DNA of 31,713 bases, from positions 1 through 31,713 of the IMG/VR virus record IMGVR_UViG_3300032213_000590; one strand, given 5' to 3'. The position numbers and the translations under genes were made by a program. Below are positions 6,237 through 15,078 of the stretch, piece by piece (position 1 is the first letter of the stretch; each line of letters begins with the position of its first letter). This stretch comes from a virus. The notes below the pieces were generated by a model, which searched no databases, was not told the origin of the DNA, and worked only from the letters and a program-made list of their open reading frames with translations.

Positions 6237-6883
6237 CAGGATTCTACGACATACTAGACAAATTAAAATGGCACTTTGATAACGATGAGATCGTAAACTC
6301 TGTTACACAAGGCGACATCTTTCAGGTTGATCTTAACAAACAGACGATATTTCCATTGACGCACATAATGGTAAATAGTTCGTCTTTACAAAGCAACACA
6401 CAGACGTTTAACGTATCTATTCTAGCAATGGATATCGTAGACATTTCGAAGTCAGAAGTCACAGACGTATTCCAAGAGAATAACAACGAATTAGACGTTC
6501 TAAACACACAACATCACGTGTTGAATAGATGTTATCAGCAGATGCTTCATGGTAACTTGTGGGACTTAGATTTCGTAGTAGCCGGAGAGCCTACACTTGA
6601 GCCATTCACGGAAAGATTCGAGAACTTACTAGCAGGATGGACAATGACATTCGATGTTACTGTTCCTAACGATATGACTATTTGCGACACTGGTAGCTAT
6701 GCTCCTTACTGCTCACCTTCATACGTTGTAAACACGAACGGAAGTTACTCAGCAACTATTCAGAGTGGAGAAACTCTTACGTTACCTAACACGACATTGA
6801 ATCTACAAATAGACGGAACACAAGTAGCGACATCAACATTTGCAACTTTAAGCAATCAACTTATAAATTTAGTATGGCAATAG
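6233..6883 (+). CDS. probable tail terminator / tail-completion structural protein
   Basis: 216 residues. The segment GDIFQVDLNKQTIFPLTHIMVNSS (about 27-50), the MDIVD...EVTDVFQENNNELDVLNTQ stretch and the ending FENLLAGWTMTFDVTVPNDMTIC (about 129-151) are a pattern I associate with Bacteroidota phage tail-terminator or neck proteins. The last 65 residues (after Cys151) look like an appended beta-rich domain (SYSATIQSGETLTLPNTTLNL). It overlaps the upstream frameshift product (ATGA) and the downstream fibre gene by 10 bases. The assignment to tail terminator is positional and tentative. Confidence 0.6.
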   Translation: MTGFYDILDKLKWHFDNDEIVNSVTQGDIFQVDLNKQTIFPLTHIMVNSSSLQSNTQTFNVSILAMDIVDISKSEVTDVFQENNNELDVLNTQHHVLNRCYQQMLHGNLWDLDFVVAGEPTLEPFTERFENLLAGWTMTFDVTVPNDMTICDTGSYAPYCSPSYVVNTNGSYSATIQSGETLTLPNTTLNLQIDGTQVATSTFATLSNQLINLVWQ

Positions 6884-8043
6884 ACATAAACATTCCATCA
6901 CAGGTAAAGAACTACGCAAACCTAGCAGCATTTCCTGCAACAGGTACGCTAAAAACAATCTTCATAGCTAACGACACCAATAAGACATATCGTTGGACAG
7001 GTTCAGCATACGTTGAGATTTCACCTGCAGGAGCTACGGGAATCACCATCGGTACGACTGCAATCACATCGGGTACTGTTGGACGTGTATTGTTTGAAGG
7101 TACGGGAAATGTAGTTCAAGAATCGGGTAACTTGTTTTGGGATAATACGAATGGAAGGTTGGGTATTGGTGGAACGCCGACACAAACATTAGATATAAAC
7201 GGAAATTTCAGAATAGCAAAATCTACATTTTCATCTTTATTTGCTTTTAATAGTGGTGGATTTGGAGGTGATGCTTCATATATTGACACTTTATATCCGA
7301 TAAACGGAGGGTTAAGATTAGTTCCTAATTTCGCAACTTCTTTTGATGGTGCAACTTTTCAAATGTTTGGTGGAACAACACCAACATTAGCAGGTCAAAT
7401 GTATTTTGATTATGGCTCACAAGCAAGAACTATAACAACAAGAAGTGCCAATTGGCGAAATATGAATTTAGGTAGTACAACAAATGTATTGACCTTAACT
7501 GCAAACTCAAACGTCCTAATCAACACCACCACAGACGCAGGATACAAGCTAGACGTTAATGGTACTGCGAGGGTGGTAGGCTCAATGTTAATTCAAGGAA
7601 TGACCGTAGGACTTGGTGGAGGCGCAAATGTAAATAGCGTAGCAATAGGAAAAGAGGCATTACAAAATAACACAACTTATCAAAATTGTGCGGTAGGTTA
7701 TAGAGCATTGTACAATAACACGGGTGGAGATAATACCGCAATAGGTGCATTTTATGCAATGTTTGCAAATACAACGGGTAGCAGGAATACGGGCATCGGT
7801 ACTTACGCTTTAAATGGAAATACAACGGGACAATATAACACGGCATTAGGCTACAATACTTCATCGGGAAATTTTAGCAATAGCACTATTTTAGGTTATG
7901 GAGCGGCAGCAAGTGCTGACAACCAATTTGTTGTAGGAAGTTCAGCGGTAAATGCGGGAGCGGTAACAAGTGAAGTAAACGCATCCACACAAGTTTGGAA
8001 CGTAATTATAAACGGAGTAGCAAGAAAAATTTTATTAGCATAA
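6874..8043 (+). CDS. tail fibre / adhesin-like protein with head-domain repeats
   Basis: 389 residues. An N-terminal attachment-like part (MAIDINIPSQVKNYANLAAF...) is followed by two copies of the LGIG-LDINGNFRI / LDVNGTARVVG pattern (96-114 and about 216-235) common in trimeric phage fibres. Residues 254-343 are short repeats of the NTAIGxxAL-NNTTG type (SVAIGKEAL, CAVGYRALYNNTGG, NTAIGAFYAM, NTGIGTYALNGNTTG, NTALGYNTSSG), like YadA/Hep_Hag adhesin heads that form trimeric beta-rolls. No C-terminal peptidase S74 chaperone is visible. A role in surface binding is likely. Its place among tail-assembly genes, away from the other binding protein at 20031, suggests a tail or neck decoration. Confidence 0.7.
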   Translation: MAIDINIPSQVKNYANLAAFPATGTLKTIFIANDTNKTYRWTGSAYVEISPAGATGITIGTTAITSGTVGRVLFEGTGNVVQESGNLFWDNTNGRLGIGGTPTQTLDINGNFRIAKSTFSSLFAFNSGGFGGDASYIDTLYPINGGLRLVPNFATSFDGATFQMFGGTTPTLAGQMYFDYGSQARTITTRSANWRNMNLGSTTNVLTLTANSNVLINTTTDAGYKLDVNGTARVVGSMLIQGMTVGLGGGANVNSVAIGKEALQNNTTYQNCAVGYRALYNNTGGDNTAIGAFYAMFANTTGSRNTGIGTYALNGNTTGQYNTALGYNTSSGNFSNSTILGYGAAASADNQFVVGSSAVNAGAVTSEVNASTQVWNVIINGVARKILLA

Positions 8044-8044
8044 T

Positions 8045-8311
8045 ATGGAAACACAAACAAACGGAGTAGCGATTCAACCAATCGTCTATCCACTTAACGA
8101 AGGTACTGCGACACGATTATCCGTGTTAGTATTAAACTTCCCAACGGACGCAACGACTTGCACGACCTATTGGCAATTACTAACTGAGGAAGGAAAGACA
8201 TTAAGCGAAGGGAACTATACTTTAACTGAGGAACAATTCTTAACTTGGGGAACTGATAATTCAGTAGTGAACAAGTATGTCGCTGAAGCAATCGGAGTAG
8301 TAATCATCTAA
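8045..8311 (+). CDS. small conserved phage protein
   Basis: 88 residues (METQTNGVAIQPIVYPLNEGTATRLSVLVLNFPTDATTCTTYWQLLTEEGKTLSEGNYTLTEEQF...), beta-rich with an acidic C-terminal part. It starts one base after the fibre gene, so it probably goes with it, perhaps as an accessory structural or assembly protein. Similar short proteins are familiar beside Bacteroidota phage fibre genes, but I know no function. Confidence 0.6.
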   Translation: METQTNGVAIQPIVYPLNEGTATRLSVLVLNFPTDATTCTTYWQLLTEEGKTLSEGNYTLTEEQFLTWGTDNSVVNKYVAEAIGVVII

Positions 8312-8321
8312 AACACGAATC

Positions 8322-8450
8322 ATGTTAACACTATCAGAAGAACAAGTAAAGCAATTAGAAGCAATCTTAAGTGAGTTACCGATGAAGTTCGGAGTTCCTA
8401 TTTTGAATATCTTAAACGAAGCGAGTAAACCAAAGGATGAAGCAGAGTGA
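8322..8450 (+). CDS. very small hypothetical protein
   Basis: 42 residues (MLTLSEEQVKQLEAILSELPMKFGVPILNILNEASK...), apparently two helices and an acidic end. It fits exactly in the space between its neighbours and overlaps the next start by 14 bases. Its codon use is normal for the region. Function unknown. Confidence 0.55.
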   Translation: MLTLSEEQVKQLEAILSELPMKFGVPILNILNEASKPKDEAE

Positions 8451-8955
8451 ACTTCAAAAGGAATTAGATAGGTTTAAAAACTTTGTTATCAGCGAATCGC
8501 AGAAGAACTTGCGTAAGCTAGGAAAAGACGGAGGTAAACTTTACGATTCAATTGAAGGACGTGTTAAAGCAAATCCTAACTCTTTTGAAATGGAGTTCTC
8601 AATGGAGGAGTACGGAATCTACCAAGATAAAGGAGTTTCAGGTACTGAGAAGAAATACAATACTCCGTTTAAATACAAAAAAGGTAACAAGAATGTACCA
8701 CCACCAAGAGCATTTGACAAATGGGCAGTAAGAAAAGGATTAGCACCTAGAACAAAGACAGGAAAATTTGCTAGTAGGTCAGGATTAAAATTTGCTTTAT
8801 CTAGATTCATACAGAAAAACGGAATTAAACCTAGTTTATTTTTCACTAAACCATTTGAAAAAGCATACAAGAAATTACCACAAGATTTGGTAGACGCATT
8901 TGGAGTAGATGCAATAAAATTATTTAATGATTCAATATATTTAACACAAAAATAG
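8437..8955 (+). CDS. HK97 gp10-like head-tail connector (neck) protein
   Basis: 172 residues with features of the HK97-gp10 family: a helical N-terminus (LDRFKNFVISESQKNLRKL), a Lys-rich SxEGRVKANPNSFEMEFSMEEYGIYQDKGVSG core (about 38-69), a basic loop with PPPRAFDKWAVRKGLAP, and the ending PSLFFTKPFEKAYKKLP (about 136-152). This C-terminal PSLFFTKPFEKAY segment is characteristic of Bacteroidota phage versions. It would sit at the neck, joining capsid and tail. Its stop abuts the next ATG at 8956. Confidence 0.7.
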   Translation: MKQSELQKELDRFKNFVISESQKNLRKLGKDGGKLYDSIEGRVKANPNSFEMEFSMEEYGIYQDKGVSGTEKKYNTPFKYKKGNKNVPPPRAFDKWAVRKGLAPRTKTGKFASRSGLKFALSRFIQKNGIKPSLFFTKPFEKAYKKLPQDLVDAFGVDAIKLFNDSIYLTQK

Positions 8956-10002
8956 ATGTCAATATTTGCAAGGTCACCATATATTTTAACGATTAACGAA
9001 ACAGGACAAACTGCTTCAATGATTCAAATCTTTCTTTGGAATGGAAACACGACTCCAATGCCGAGTTCACCTGCGTACACGTTAAGTAAGCAAATACCTT
9101 CGTCAAGTTCACCTGCTACCTATTACGACTTGTCACCTTACATTCGTGAGTTTATCAATCACAATACATTACAGAATGTCACAAGTGGTAATCCTGTTAC
9201 TCCTGCTGCACAATGGTGTTGGATTGGAATCAAGACATTCAAGAAAACTACAGGTGGATTCGTTCAGTTTGGTTCTACCATCACGAGAAGATGTTATGAA
9301 GGGTACGGAAATTACACGGACGGAGCAAATCCGAATCTATTTATAGCACACCTTTCACCAATAGACTCTTACTACTACAATGACGGAACAGGTAACACAG
9401 GACATATTACAATTGAAGGAGCAAGTGGATATTCAATCAAGTACACTAATCTAGTAACAGGAGCAGTTCAAACAGGTTCGTTGGCTACGTCAAATGTAAA
9501 TGATTGGGCGAAAGTTTATCCTACATATTTAAGTGCAGGAAATCTTGTTGAAATCATCACAGGAGGAAGCACAGTATGGAGTGCAACATTTAGACCTAAG
9601 GAAGAATGTAAATACACACCGATTCGTTGCGACTTTGTAAACAAATACGGAGCGTGGCAAACTGAGTGGTTTTTTAAAGCAAGTAACAATTCTATCAGCG
9701 TTGAAAACACGGAATACAATTTAATGCCTGCAACTTATCCTGCTTACGATGTTCAGGAAGGTCAAAGAAAAGTCTTTAACACAAACGCAAAAGAACAGAT
9801 CAAGGTTAACACCGATTGGGTAAACGAAAGTTTCTCAGAAACGATTAGACAACTAATGCTTAGCGAAAGAATTTTACTAGACAAATCACCTGTGAAGATA
9901 AACACGAAATCAACAGAGCTTTTCAAAAGCATCAACACACATATGATCAACTACCAACTAGACTTTGAATATGCTTACGACACAATTAACTCAGTAGTGT
10001 AA
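8956..10002 (+). CDS. distal tail structural protein
   Basis: 348 residues beginning MSIFARSPYILTINETGQ, an N-terminus I associate with tail-tip proteins of Bacteroidota phages. The middle is beta-rich and Ser/Thr/Gly-rich. The segment ECKYTPIRCDFVNKYGAWQTEWFF (about 216-239) is the most family-like stretch. The C-terminus is charged (KSTELFKSINTHMINYQLDFEYAYD). It overlaps the next gene by one base (TAATG), so the two were probably made together. By position it could be a distal tail or baseplate hub protein; which one is not clear. Confidence 0.65.
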   Translation: MSIFARSPYILTINETGQTASMIQIFLWNGNTTPMPSSPAYTLSKQIPSSSSPATYYDLSPYIREFINHNTLQNVTSGNPVTPAAQWCWIGIKTFKKTTGGFVQFGSTITRRCYEGYGNYTDGANPNLFIAHLSPIDSYYYNDGTGNTGHITIEGASGYSIKYTNLVTGAVQTGSLATSNVNDWAKVYPTYLSAGNLVEIITGGSTVWSATFRPKEECKYTPIRCDFVNKYGAWQTEWFFKASNNSISVENTEYNLMPATYPAYDVQEGQRKVFNTNAKEQIKVNTDWVNESFSETIRQLMLSERILLDKSPVKINTKSTELFKSINTHMINYQLDFEYAYDTINSVV

Positions 10003-12269
10003 TGAATAGAAAAGTACAAGTATACATCGAAGGACAAAGACTTGAACTGTTCAACGATGAGCAGATTCAGGTAACATCCACACAACAAAACGTAGCAGAC
10101 ATTTCAAAGACTTACACTGACTTTTCACAAAGTTTTACCGTTCCTGCTTCGCCATATAATAACGCTATCTTACAACACTTTTATCAGAGTGATGTTGACG
10201 CGACTATTGACCATAATATCAGAAGAAATGCTTTCATTGAAATTGACTTGACTTTCTTCCGTAGGGGTAAAATGCAAATTGATAAAGCACAACTAAAAAA
10301 CGGACAAGCAGAAAGTTACACATTAAGTTTCTTTGGTGATGGTAAGACGTTATTAGATTACTTTGGAGAGGACTTGTTATCAGATTTGGACTACACACCT
10401 GTAAACCATCTATACAACGGAACACAGGTAAGAGCAAGGCTTATTGATGGAACGAATGCTTATGATGTAAAATATCCTTTGATTAGCTCACAACGAGTAT
10501 GGACTTACGATGGAAATGCTCCGACAACAATATCACCTGCTTACTTTTCAATACCTACAACTAGTTCACACGACATAAAACAAACGTCAGGACATATTCA
10601 CTATAATGAGCTATTTCCTGCAGTCAGAGTTAAAAAAATATTTGAGCAAATCGCAGATAAATACGGAGTTACCTTTAATGGAAACTTCCTAAGTGACGAT
10701 AGGTTTACAAAGCTATTCTTGTGGTACAAAAACAAGAACGAGTATTACTTTTATTCAGAACCTCAACCGATTGACTTTACAAGTTTATCTACATCAGGAA
10801 ACGATGCAAGTAATGCTTTTAATTTAACTGAAAATTCTTTGAGAGTTAAATATTTAGGTTTATTTCAAGGATCTCACAATATTATTTTAAACGTAAACTC
10901 AATTTCATCTCCTACAGGTGCAATTATAGATGTTTACCAAAATGGGAACTTATATCAAAGCATTCCATTCAGTACTGCAGGAGCATTACCAACAATAACA
11001 ATTCAAGACACAATTGGACTTGATGCTACTTACACTTTTAAAATCAGAACTCACACTGCAGTTACTGTTAACGTTTCTGTTATTTACACAATCACTGCAA
11101 TAATTGCTAGTGTCTTAATTCCTTTTGCAGCTTGTTCAGCAACTTGTGCTAATAATGTAATGATCATAAACACGGACTTAGCAGGACTTGCTCCTGTGAT
11201 GAAAGTAAGCGACTTCTTTAGTGGGATTTGTAAAGTATTCAATCTGACTTGTTACGCTACATCTGAAAACACGTATCAACTAGAACCATTAGACGATTGG
11301 TATTCAGCAGGTGCGATTGTAGACATTTCACAATTCACAGACGTAGATACGATAGACGTTGACAAGATGAAACTTTATAAGAAGATTACGATGAAATATC
11401 AAAATTCGGAATCCTTCTTAAACAAGCAATTCAGTCAGTTATTTATGCGTGAGTATGGAGATACTTCTTATCAGTATTCTTACGATGGTGACGAGTTTAC
11501 TTTGGACGTTCCATTCGAGAATTTGTTACAGACGAAATTCACAGGAACAAACTTACAAGTGGGTTACTCACTAAATAACGAATTTGCTCCGTATATTCCT
11601 AAACCAATTCTACTTTATCAGTACGACAATCAAGACGTAGACTTTCACTTTAACAACGGAACGTCTACACTAAACATCACAAATTACACACCATTCGGAC
11701 AAGATCTTTACACGAACTTAACCAATTATACGTTAAACTTCGCTCCGGATATTTCTACGATTCTGAATCAACCTGTGCAACAAACGTTATTCGGGACGTA
11801 CTACTTTTCTTATTTGTACAATCTTTACAATCTGAAGCAGAGATTGATCAGCGTTAAAACTATTCTACCTATCGGACTATTGACAGGACTACGTTTAAAC
11901 GACAGATTGGTAATCAGAGATAAACGCTACATCATTAACTCGATGCAGTCTAATCTAACAACAGGCGAAGTAAACTTCCAATTGATCCTAGATTTCAGAC
12001 CGATGGTAAACTCAACGCAAATACCTTACGTTGGTGTGGATGGTGGAGATATTGAACTAGCAATTGACTTTGTTAACGACACATTCTCTTCAATGATGAC
12101 TTCGACTAATTCAGACGTAGTGATTGCACCTGATTACATTGAAGCTGCTCAGTTAGTGACTGTAACTTTACCTAGTGGAACTGCAGGAACGGTATATCCA
12201 ATAGACGTTGAATACACATTGAACTCAGGAATCATAGAAACACGAACCATAAACATCATACAACAATGA
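10002..12269 (+). CDS. large tail tip / baseplate protein
   Basis: 755 residues, the largest product in the genome. The N-terminus (VQVYIEGQRLELFNDEQIQVTSTQQNVADISKTYTDFSQSFTVPASPYN, split here around residue 20) is a hallmark of Bacteroidota siphophage tail-tip proteins. The FTVPAS segment (about 45-50) and the later MNSTQIPYVGVDGG stretch mark domain edges. The last 65 residues resemble a small Ig-like or BACON-like beta domain (SDVVIAPDYIEAAQLVTVTL ...). It may act as tail hub and carry adhesin-like domains. It is made in tandem with the preceding gene and before the tape measure. Exact role is inferred from size and order. Confidence 0.7.
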   Translation: MNRKVQVYIEGQRLELFNDEQIQVTSTQQNVADISKTYTDFSQSFTVPASPYNNAILQHFYQSDVDATIDHNIRRNAFIEIDLTFFRRGKMQIDKAQLKNGQAESYTLSFFGDGKTLLDYFGEDLLSDLDYTPVNHLYNGTQVRARLIDGTNAYDVKYPLISSQRVWTYDGNAPTTISPAYFSIPTTSSHDIKQTSGHIHYNELFPAVRVKKIFEQIADKYGVTFNGNFLSDDRFTKLFLWYKNKNEYYFYSEPQPIDFTSLSTSGNDASNAFNLTENSLRVKYLGLFQGSHNIILNVNSISSPTGAIIDVYQNGNLYQSIPFSTAGALPTITIQDTIGLDATYTFKIRTHTAVTVNVSVIYTITAIIASVLIPFAACSATCANNVMIINTDLAGLAPVMKVSDFFSGICKVFNLTCYATSENTYQLEPLDDWYSAGAIVDISQFTDVDTIDVDKMKLYKKITMKYQNSESFLNKQFSQLFMREYGDTSYQYSYDGDEFTLDVPFENLLQTKFTGTNLQVGYSLNNEFAPYIPKPILLYQYDNQDVDFHFNNGTSTLNITNYTPFGQDLYTNLTNYTLNFAPDISTILNQPVQQTLFGTYYFSYLYNLYNLKQRLISVKTILPIGLLTGLRLNDRLVIRDKRYIINSMQSNLTTGEVNFQLILDFRPMVNSTQIPYVGVDGGDIELAIDFVNDTFSSMMTSTNSDVVIAPDYIEAAQLVTVTLPSGTAGTVYPIDVEYTLNSGIIETRTINIIQQ

Positions 12270-12427
12270 TCAAGCAAATAATAGCAATGTTAGCCATAGA
12301 CAATTTCTACGGAGTATCAGAGAACATAGACATCGCAAAAGGAAAGTACGCATACACGACATCCTTTAGGAAAATGACACGTCAAGAAAGAAGAAAACAC
12401 GCACTAAAAAAAGTAAAAAATGGCTGA
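12266..12427 (+). CDS. small basic protein before tape measure
   Basis: 53 residues with a neutral N-terminal half (MIKQIIAMLAIDNFYGVSEN) and a strongly basic end (RKMTRQERRKHALKKVKNG). Its ATG overlaps the previous stop (ATGA) and its end overlaps the tape-measure start by 8 bases, so it fills the gap exactly. The position is where lambda-like phages carry the tail-assembly chaperone, but this protein is too short and too basic to claim that. Confidence 0.55.
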   Translation: MIKQIIAMLAIDNFYGVSENIDIAKGKYAYTTSFRKMTRQERRKHALKKVKNG

Positions 12428-14237
12428 AAAGAAAGTAATTGAATTAGACTTAAAAACTAACACGGAGTTTACGGTTACTGCTTTAAAGAAAGCACAACGT
12501 GAAGTAGCTATCCTATCAGAGAAATTTGGTGCAACGTCAAAGGAAGCAATTGAAGCAGCAAAACAAGCCGCGATTCTAAAAGACAAAATTGGTGATGCTA
12601 AAAGTTTAACTGATGCGTTTAATCCGGATGCTAAATTCAAGGCTTTATCAGGTTCATTGACAGGTGTTGCAGGTGGGTTCTCCGTTGTTACGGGTGCTAT
12701 GGGTACGTTTGGCGTTGAAAGTGAAGCAGTAGAAAAGACTTTATTAAAAGTTCAATCTGCAATGGCATTAGCATCAGGTGCTCAGGCATTAGGAGAAAGC
12801 ATTGATTCATTCAGACAATTAGGAGCAGTAGCTAAAACTGCATTAAGTGGAATTAGAACAGGTATTGCTGCTACAGGAATAGGACTTTTTGTTGTTGCAT
12901 TAGGTACAGTCGTAGCATATTGGGACGATATCAAAACAGCAGTTAGTGGAGTAAGTGAAGAACAGGAAGCGTTAAATGAGCAAACTCACCAAAACACGGA
13001 GTTTGAAAAGGAAAAACTTGAAACATTAGGTTCACAAGATAACATTCTAAAACTTCAAGGTAAGACTGAAAAAGAAATCTTACAAATCAAGATTGCACAG
13101 AACGAGCGTGTTATAAAAACTACTGAAGCAGAAATTAAGCAAAAAGAAATTACTGCCAAACTTGAAATCAAAGCAGCCGAAAGAAATGCTTCGATAATGA
13201 AAACTGCGTTAAAGGCATCATTGGAATTTAGTGCTTTTGGTTTACGTTTATTGGCAGCACCGATTGATTTAGTTTTAACTACTGCAAATAAAATATCTGA
13301 AGCATTAGGATTCGGAAAGATTACTGCAGTAAATCTAAACGATGAAATCAGTAATTTAATAAACTACGGAGCAGAAAAATTAACTTCGTTCATATTCGAC
13401 CCTGCAGCAACAAAAGCAGCAGCAGAAGCAGACATTCAAGAAACGAAGGATGGTTTAATTAAAATGAAAAATGAAGTTGCCGGATTTAAACTTCAAATCA
13501 TTGAATTAGACAAACCGAGTAAAACTGCCAAAAAAGAAACCGAGAAGGCATTCGAAAGTTACGAGAAATTAGAATACAAAAAAGCTCAGTTATTAAAGCA
13601 TTCAGAAATTACGCTACAAGGTCACGTAAATGAAAACGTAAGAATTCAAAAGGAAGCAGCAGAACACGAACTATTAATACTACAAGCAAAAGCAATTAAA
13701 GCTCAGCAATTAGATGAGAAAGCACAATCTGAAAAAGTTAAATTAACCAAAGCAGGATTCGACACTATTGCACAAATATCAGAGTTATTCGGAAAGCGAA
13801 GTGAAGCACAAGCGAGAAAAGCATTCAAAGTTCAAAAGGCAGCGAGTATGGCAAGTGCTTTGATTACAACTTACCAAAGTGCAAGGAGTGCTTATGCTTC
13901 TCAGTTCGTTCCATTACCTGACCCAAGTTCGCCTGTACGTGGAGCAATCGCAGCAGGTATAGCAATTGCATCCGGATTAGCAAACGTAGCAAAAATAGGA
14001 CAACAAAAATTCGAAGGAGGTTCACCATCAGGAGGTGGAGGGAATATACCTTCAGGAAATCTAGGTGGAGGTGGCACAGTTATGTCTCCAAACTTCAATA
14101 TTGTAGGCAATTCAGGGATGAATCAGTTAGCACAACTTCAGCAACAACCTACGAAGGCTTATGTGGTATCAGGTGACATGACAACTGCACAGGCGTTAGA
14201 TCGCAACAGAATCGAAAATGCAACATTAGTACAATAA
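12420..14237 (+). CDS. tail tape measure protein
   Basis: 605 residues, long and largely helical. It has a coiled N-terminus (LKKAQREVAILSEKFGATSK, about 22-41), a hydrophobic middle (LTGVAGGFSVVTGAMGTFG at about 79-97; GIGLFVVALGTVVAYWDDI at about 152-170, probably membrane-inserting), a long Lys/Glu/Ala coiled coil (about 190-260 and 360-445) and a Gly-rich C-terminal linker (GGSPSGGGGN). The YWDDI segment after a membrane-like span is typical of tape measures. At roughly 0.15 nm per residue it predicts a tail of about 90 nm. It sets tail length and enters the host envelope. Promoter P2 lies over its last codons. Confidence 0.85.
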   Translation: MAEKKVIELDLKTNTEFTVTALKKAQREVAILSEKFGATSKEAIEAAKQAAILKDKIGDAKSLTDAFNPDAKFKALSGSLTGVAGGFSVVTGAMGTFGVESEAVEKTLLKVQSAMALASGAQALGESIDSFRQLGAVAKTALSGIRTGIAATGIGLFVVALGTVVAYWDDIKTAVSGVSEEQEALNEQTHQNTEFEKEKLETLGSQDNILKLQGKTEKEILQIKIAQNERVIKTTEAEIKQKEITAKLEIKAAERNASIMKTALKASLEFSAFGLRLLAAPIDLVLTTANKISEALGFGKITAVNLNDEISNLINYGAEKLTSFIFDPAATKAAAEADIQETKDGLIKMKNEVAGFKLQIIELDKPSKTAKKETEKAFESYEKLEYKKAQLLKHSEITLQGHVNENVRIQKEAAEHELLILQAKAIKAQQLDEKAQSEKVKLTKAGFDTIAQISELFGKRSEAQARKAFKVQKAASMASALITTYQSARSAYASQFVPLPDPSSPVRGAIAAGIAIASGLANVAKIGQQKFEGGSPSGGGGNIPSGNLGGGGTVMSPNFNIVGNSGMNQLAQLQQQPTKAYVVSGDMTTAQALDRNRIENATLVQ

Positions 14238-14248
14238 TCAAGTTTATA
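14219..14248 (+). promoter_or_regulatory. phage late promoter candidate P2 (TGCAACA-N14-AAGTTTATA)
   Basis: TGCAACA (14219-14225), 14 bases, AAGTTTATA (14240-14248), then 4 bases to the ATG at 14253. The first half lies in the last codons of the tape measure gene. Same halves and spacing as P1, P3 and P4. It would drive the protease/scaffold/capsid block. Confidence 0.75.
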
Positions 14249-14252
14249 AAAT

Positions 14253-14846
14253 ATGGCAAAGATTATAGAATTAGTAATTGACGAAAAGGATTCATTGAGT
14301 GGAATTGACGCAGTTTCTGTGGTTCATTCTCCGGCAATCGAGGAGAACTTCATTCACTTATCAAAACACGAAGTAGAGTTAAAAGAAGTAGACACGGAAA
14401 AACGTATCTTAATGGGAGCAGCATTAGTTCCTGATAAGCAAATCTACCGAGTAAACGAAAAGACGAAAGAAGAATACTACATTTATTTTTCTGCTGATAC
14501 GGTTCGCAAAGCATCAGAGTTATTCTTAATGAACTCAAATCAAAACAATGCTACCTACGAACATGACAAGAAGTTAAAAGGAATGTCAGTTGTAGAAAGT
14601 TGGATCATTGACGATAGTAAAACGGATAAAAGTCGATTTTATGGCTTTGATTTGCCAAAAGGAACTTGGATGATTTCCATGAAGGTAAATAACGATCAAG
14701 TATGGAAAGACGTAAAAGAAGGTAAAGTAAAAGGATTCTCAATAGAAGGTTACTTTGCTGACAAGTTAGAAATGTCAATGATTAGTGAAGAAGATTTATT
14801 AATTGAAAAAATCAAACAAATAATTTTAGAAGATGGCAAAAACTAA
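14253..14846 (+). CDS. XkdF-like prohead maturation protein / putative protease
   Basis: 197 residues. The stretch MNSNQNNATYEHDKKLKGMSV (about 92-112), then VESWIIDDSKTDKSRFYGFD and LPKGTWMISMKVNNDQVWKD (about 113-152), and the ending VKGFSIEGYFADK (about 158-170), match the phage XkdF-type domain, which sits where a prohead protease would be. A His near NATYEH and a Ser in GFSIEG are candidate catalytic residues, but I cannot assign a triad. It lies just upstream of scaffold and capsid, as a maturation protease should. Being a distant type, protease activity is an inference. Confidence 0.7.
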   Translation: MAKIIELVIDEKDSLSGIDAVSVVHSPAIEENFIHLSKHEVELKEVDTEKRILMGAALVPDKQIYRVNEKTKEEYYIYFSADTVRKASELFLMNSNQNNATYEHDKKLKGMSVVESWIIDDSKTDKSRFYGFDLPKGTWMISMKVNNDQVWKDVKEGKVKGFSIEGYFADKLEMSMISEEDLLIEKIKQIILEDGKN

Positions 14847-15030
14847 AACACCAAGTTACTCTAGTCCAAAAGGAGGACGCAGAGGATGTCTATGTGAAAA
14901 CGGAACTTACTCAAGCAAATGTTGTGATGGATCTTTACAGGCGCAAGGCATAGGAATGACTACAGGAACTGAAAGCGTTACGATAACAGTTGATTCAGGA
15001 GTAAGAACAACAGTTCGTCAGAACGGATAA
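14833..15030 (+). CDS. small Cys-rich phage protein
   Basis: 65 residues, MAKTKTPSYSSPKGGRRGCLCENGTYSSKCCDGSLQAQGIG (written here only as landmarks: CLC at 19-21, CC at 30-31), then a Thr/Val-rich end. Four Cys in a short span suggest a small metal or disulfide knot. The GRRGCLCENG...SxKCCDG form is familiar from Bacteroidota phages, usually near the capsid genes, but its function is unknown to me. It overlaps the protease gene by 14 bases. Promoter P3 begins just after its stop. Confidence 0.65.
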   Translation: MAKTKTPSYSSPKGGRRGCLCENGTYSSKCCDGSLQAQGIGMTTGTESVTITVDSGVRTTVRQNG

Positions 15031-15033
15031 AAA

Positions 15034-15063
15034 TGCAACAAAGTAAGTATTAACAAGTTTATA
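15034..15063 (+). promoter_or_regulatory. phage late promoter candidate P3 (TGCAACA-N14-AAGTTTATA)
   Basis: TGCAACA (15034-15040), 14 bases, AAGTTTATA (15055-15063), then 15 bases (A-rich, TAAAAAAGATAAAAA) to the ATG at 15079. It is the only one of the four with a possible short leader. It would drive scaffold and, most importantly, the major capsid gene. Confidence 0.75.
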
Positions 15064-15078
15064 TAAAAAAGATAAAAA

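Noticed and set aside
6841-6873. TGCAACT followed by ACTTATAAATTT before the fibre gene, like a fifth late promoter
   Set aside because: Spacing to TTATAA is 4 bases short and the AAG half is absent; the four exact copies do not need it.
7556-7864. 102-codon opposite-strand frame in the fibre gene
   Set aside because: Shadow of the repeat region, low complexity, no supporting leader.
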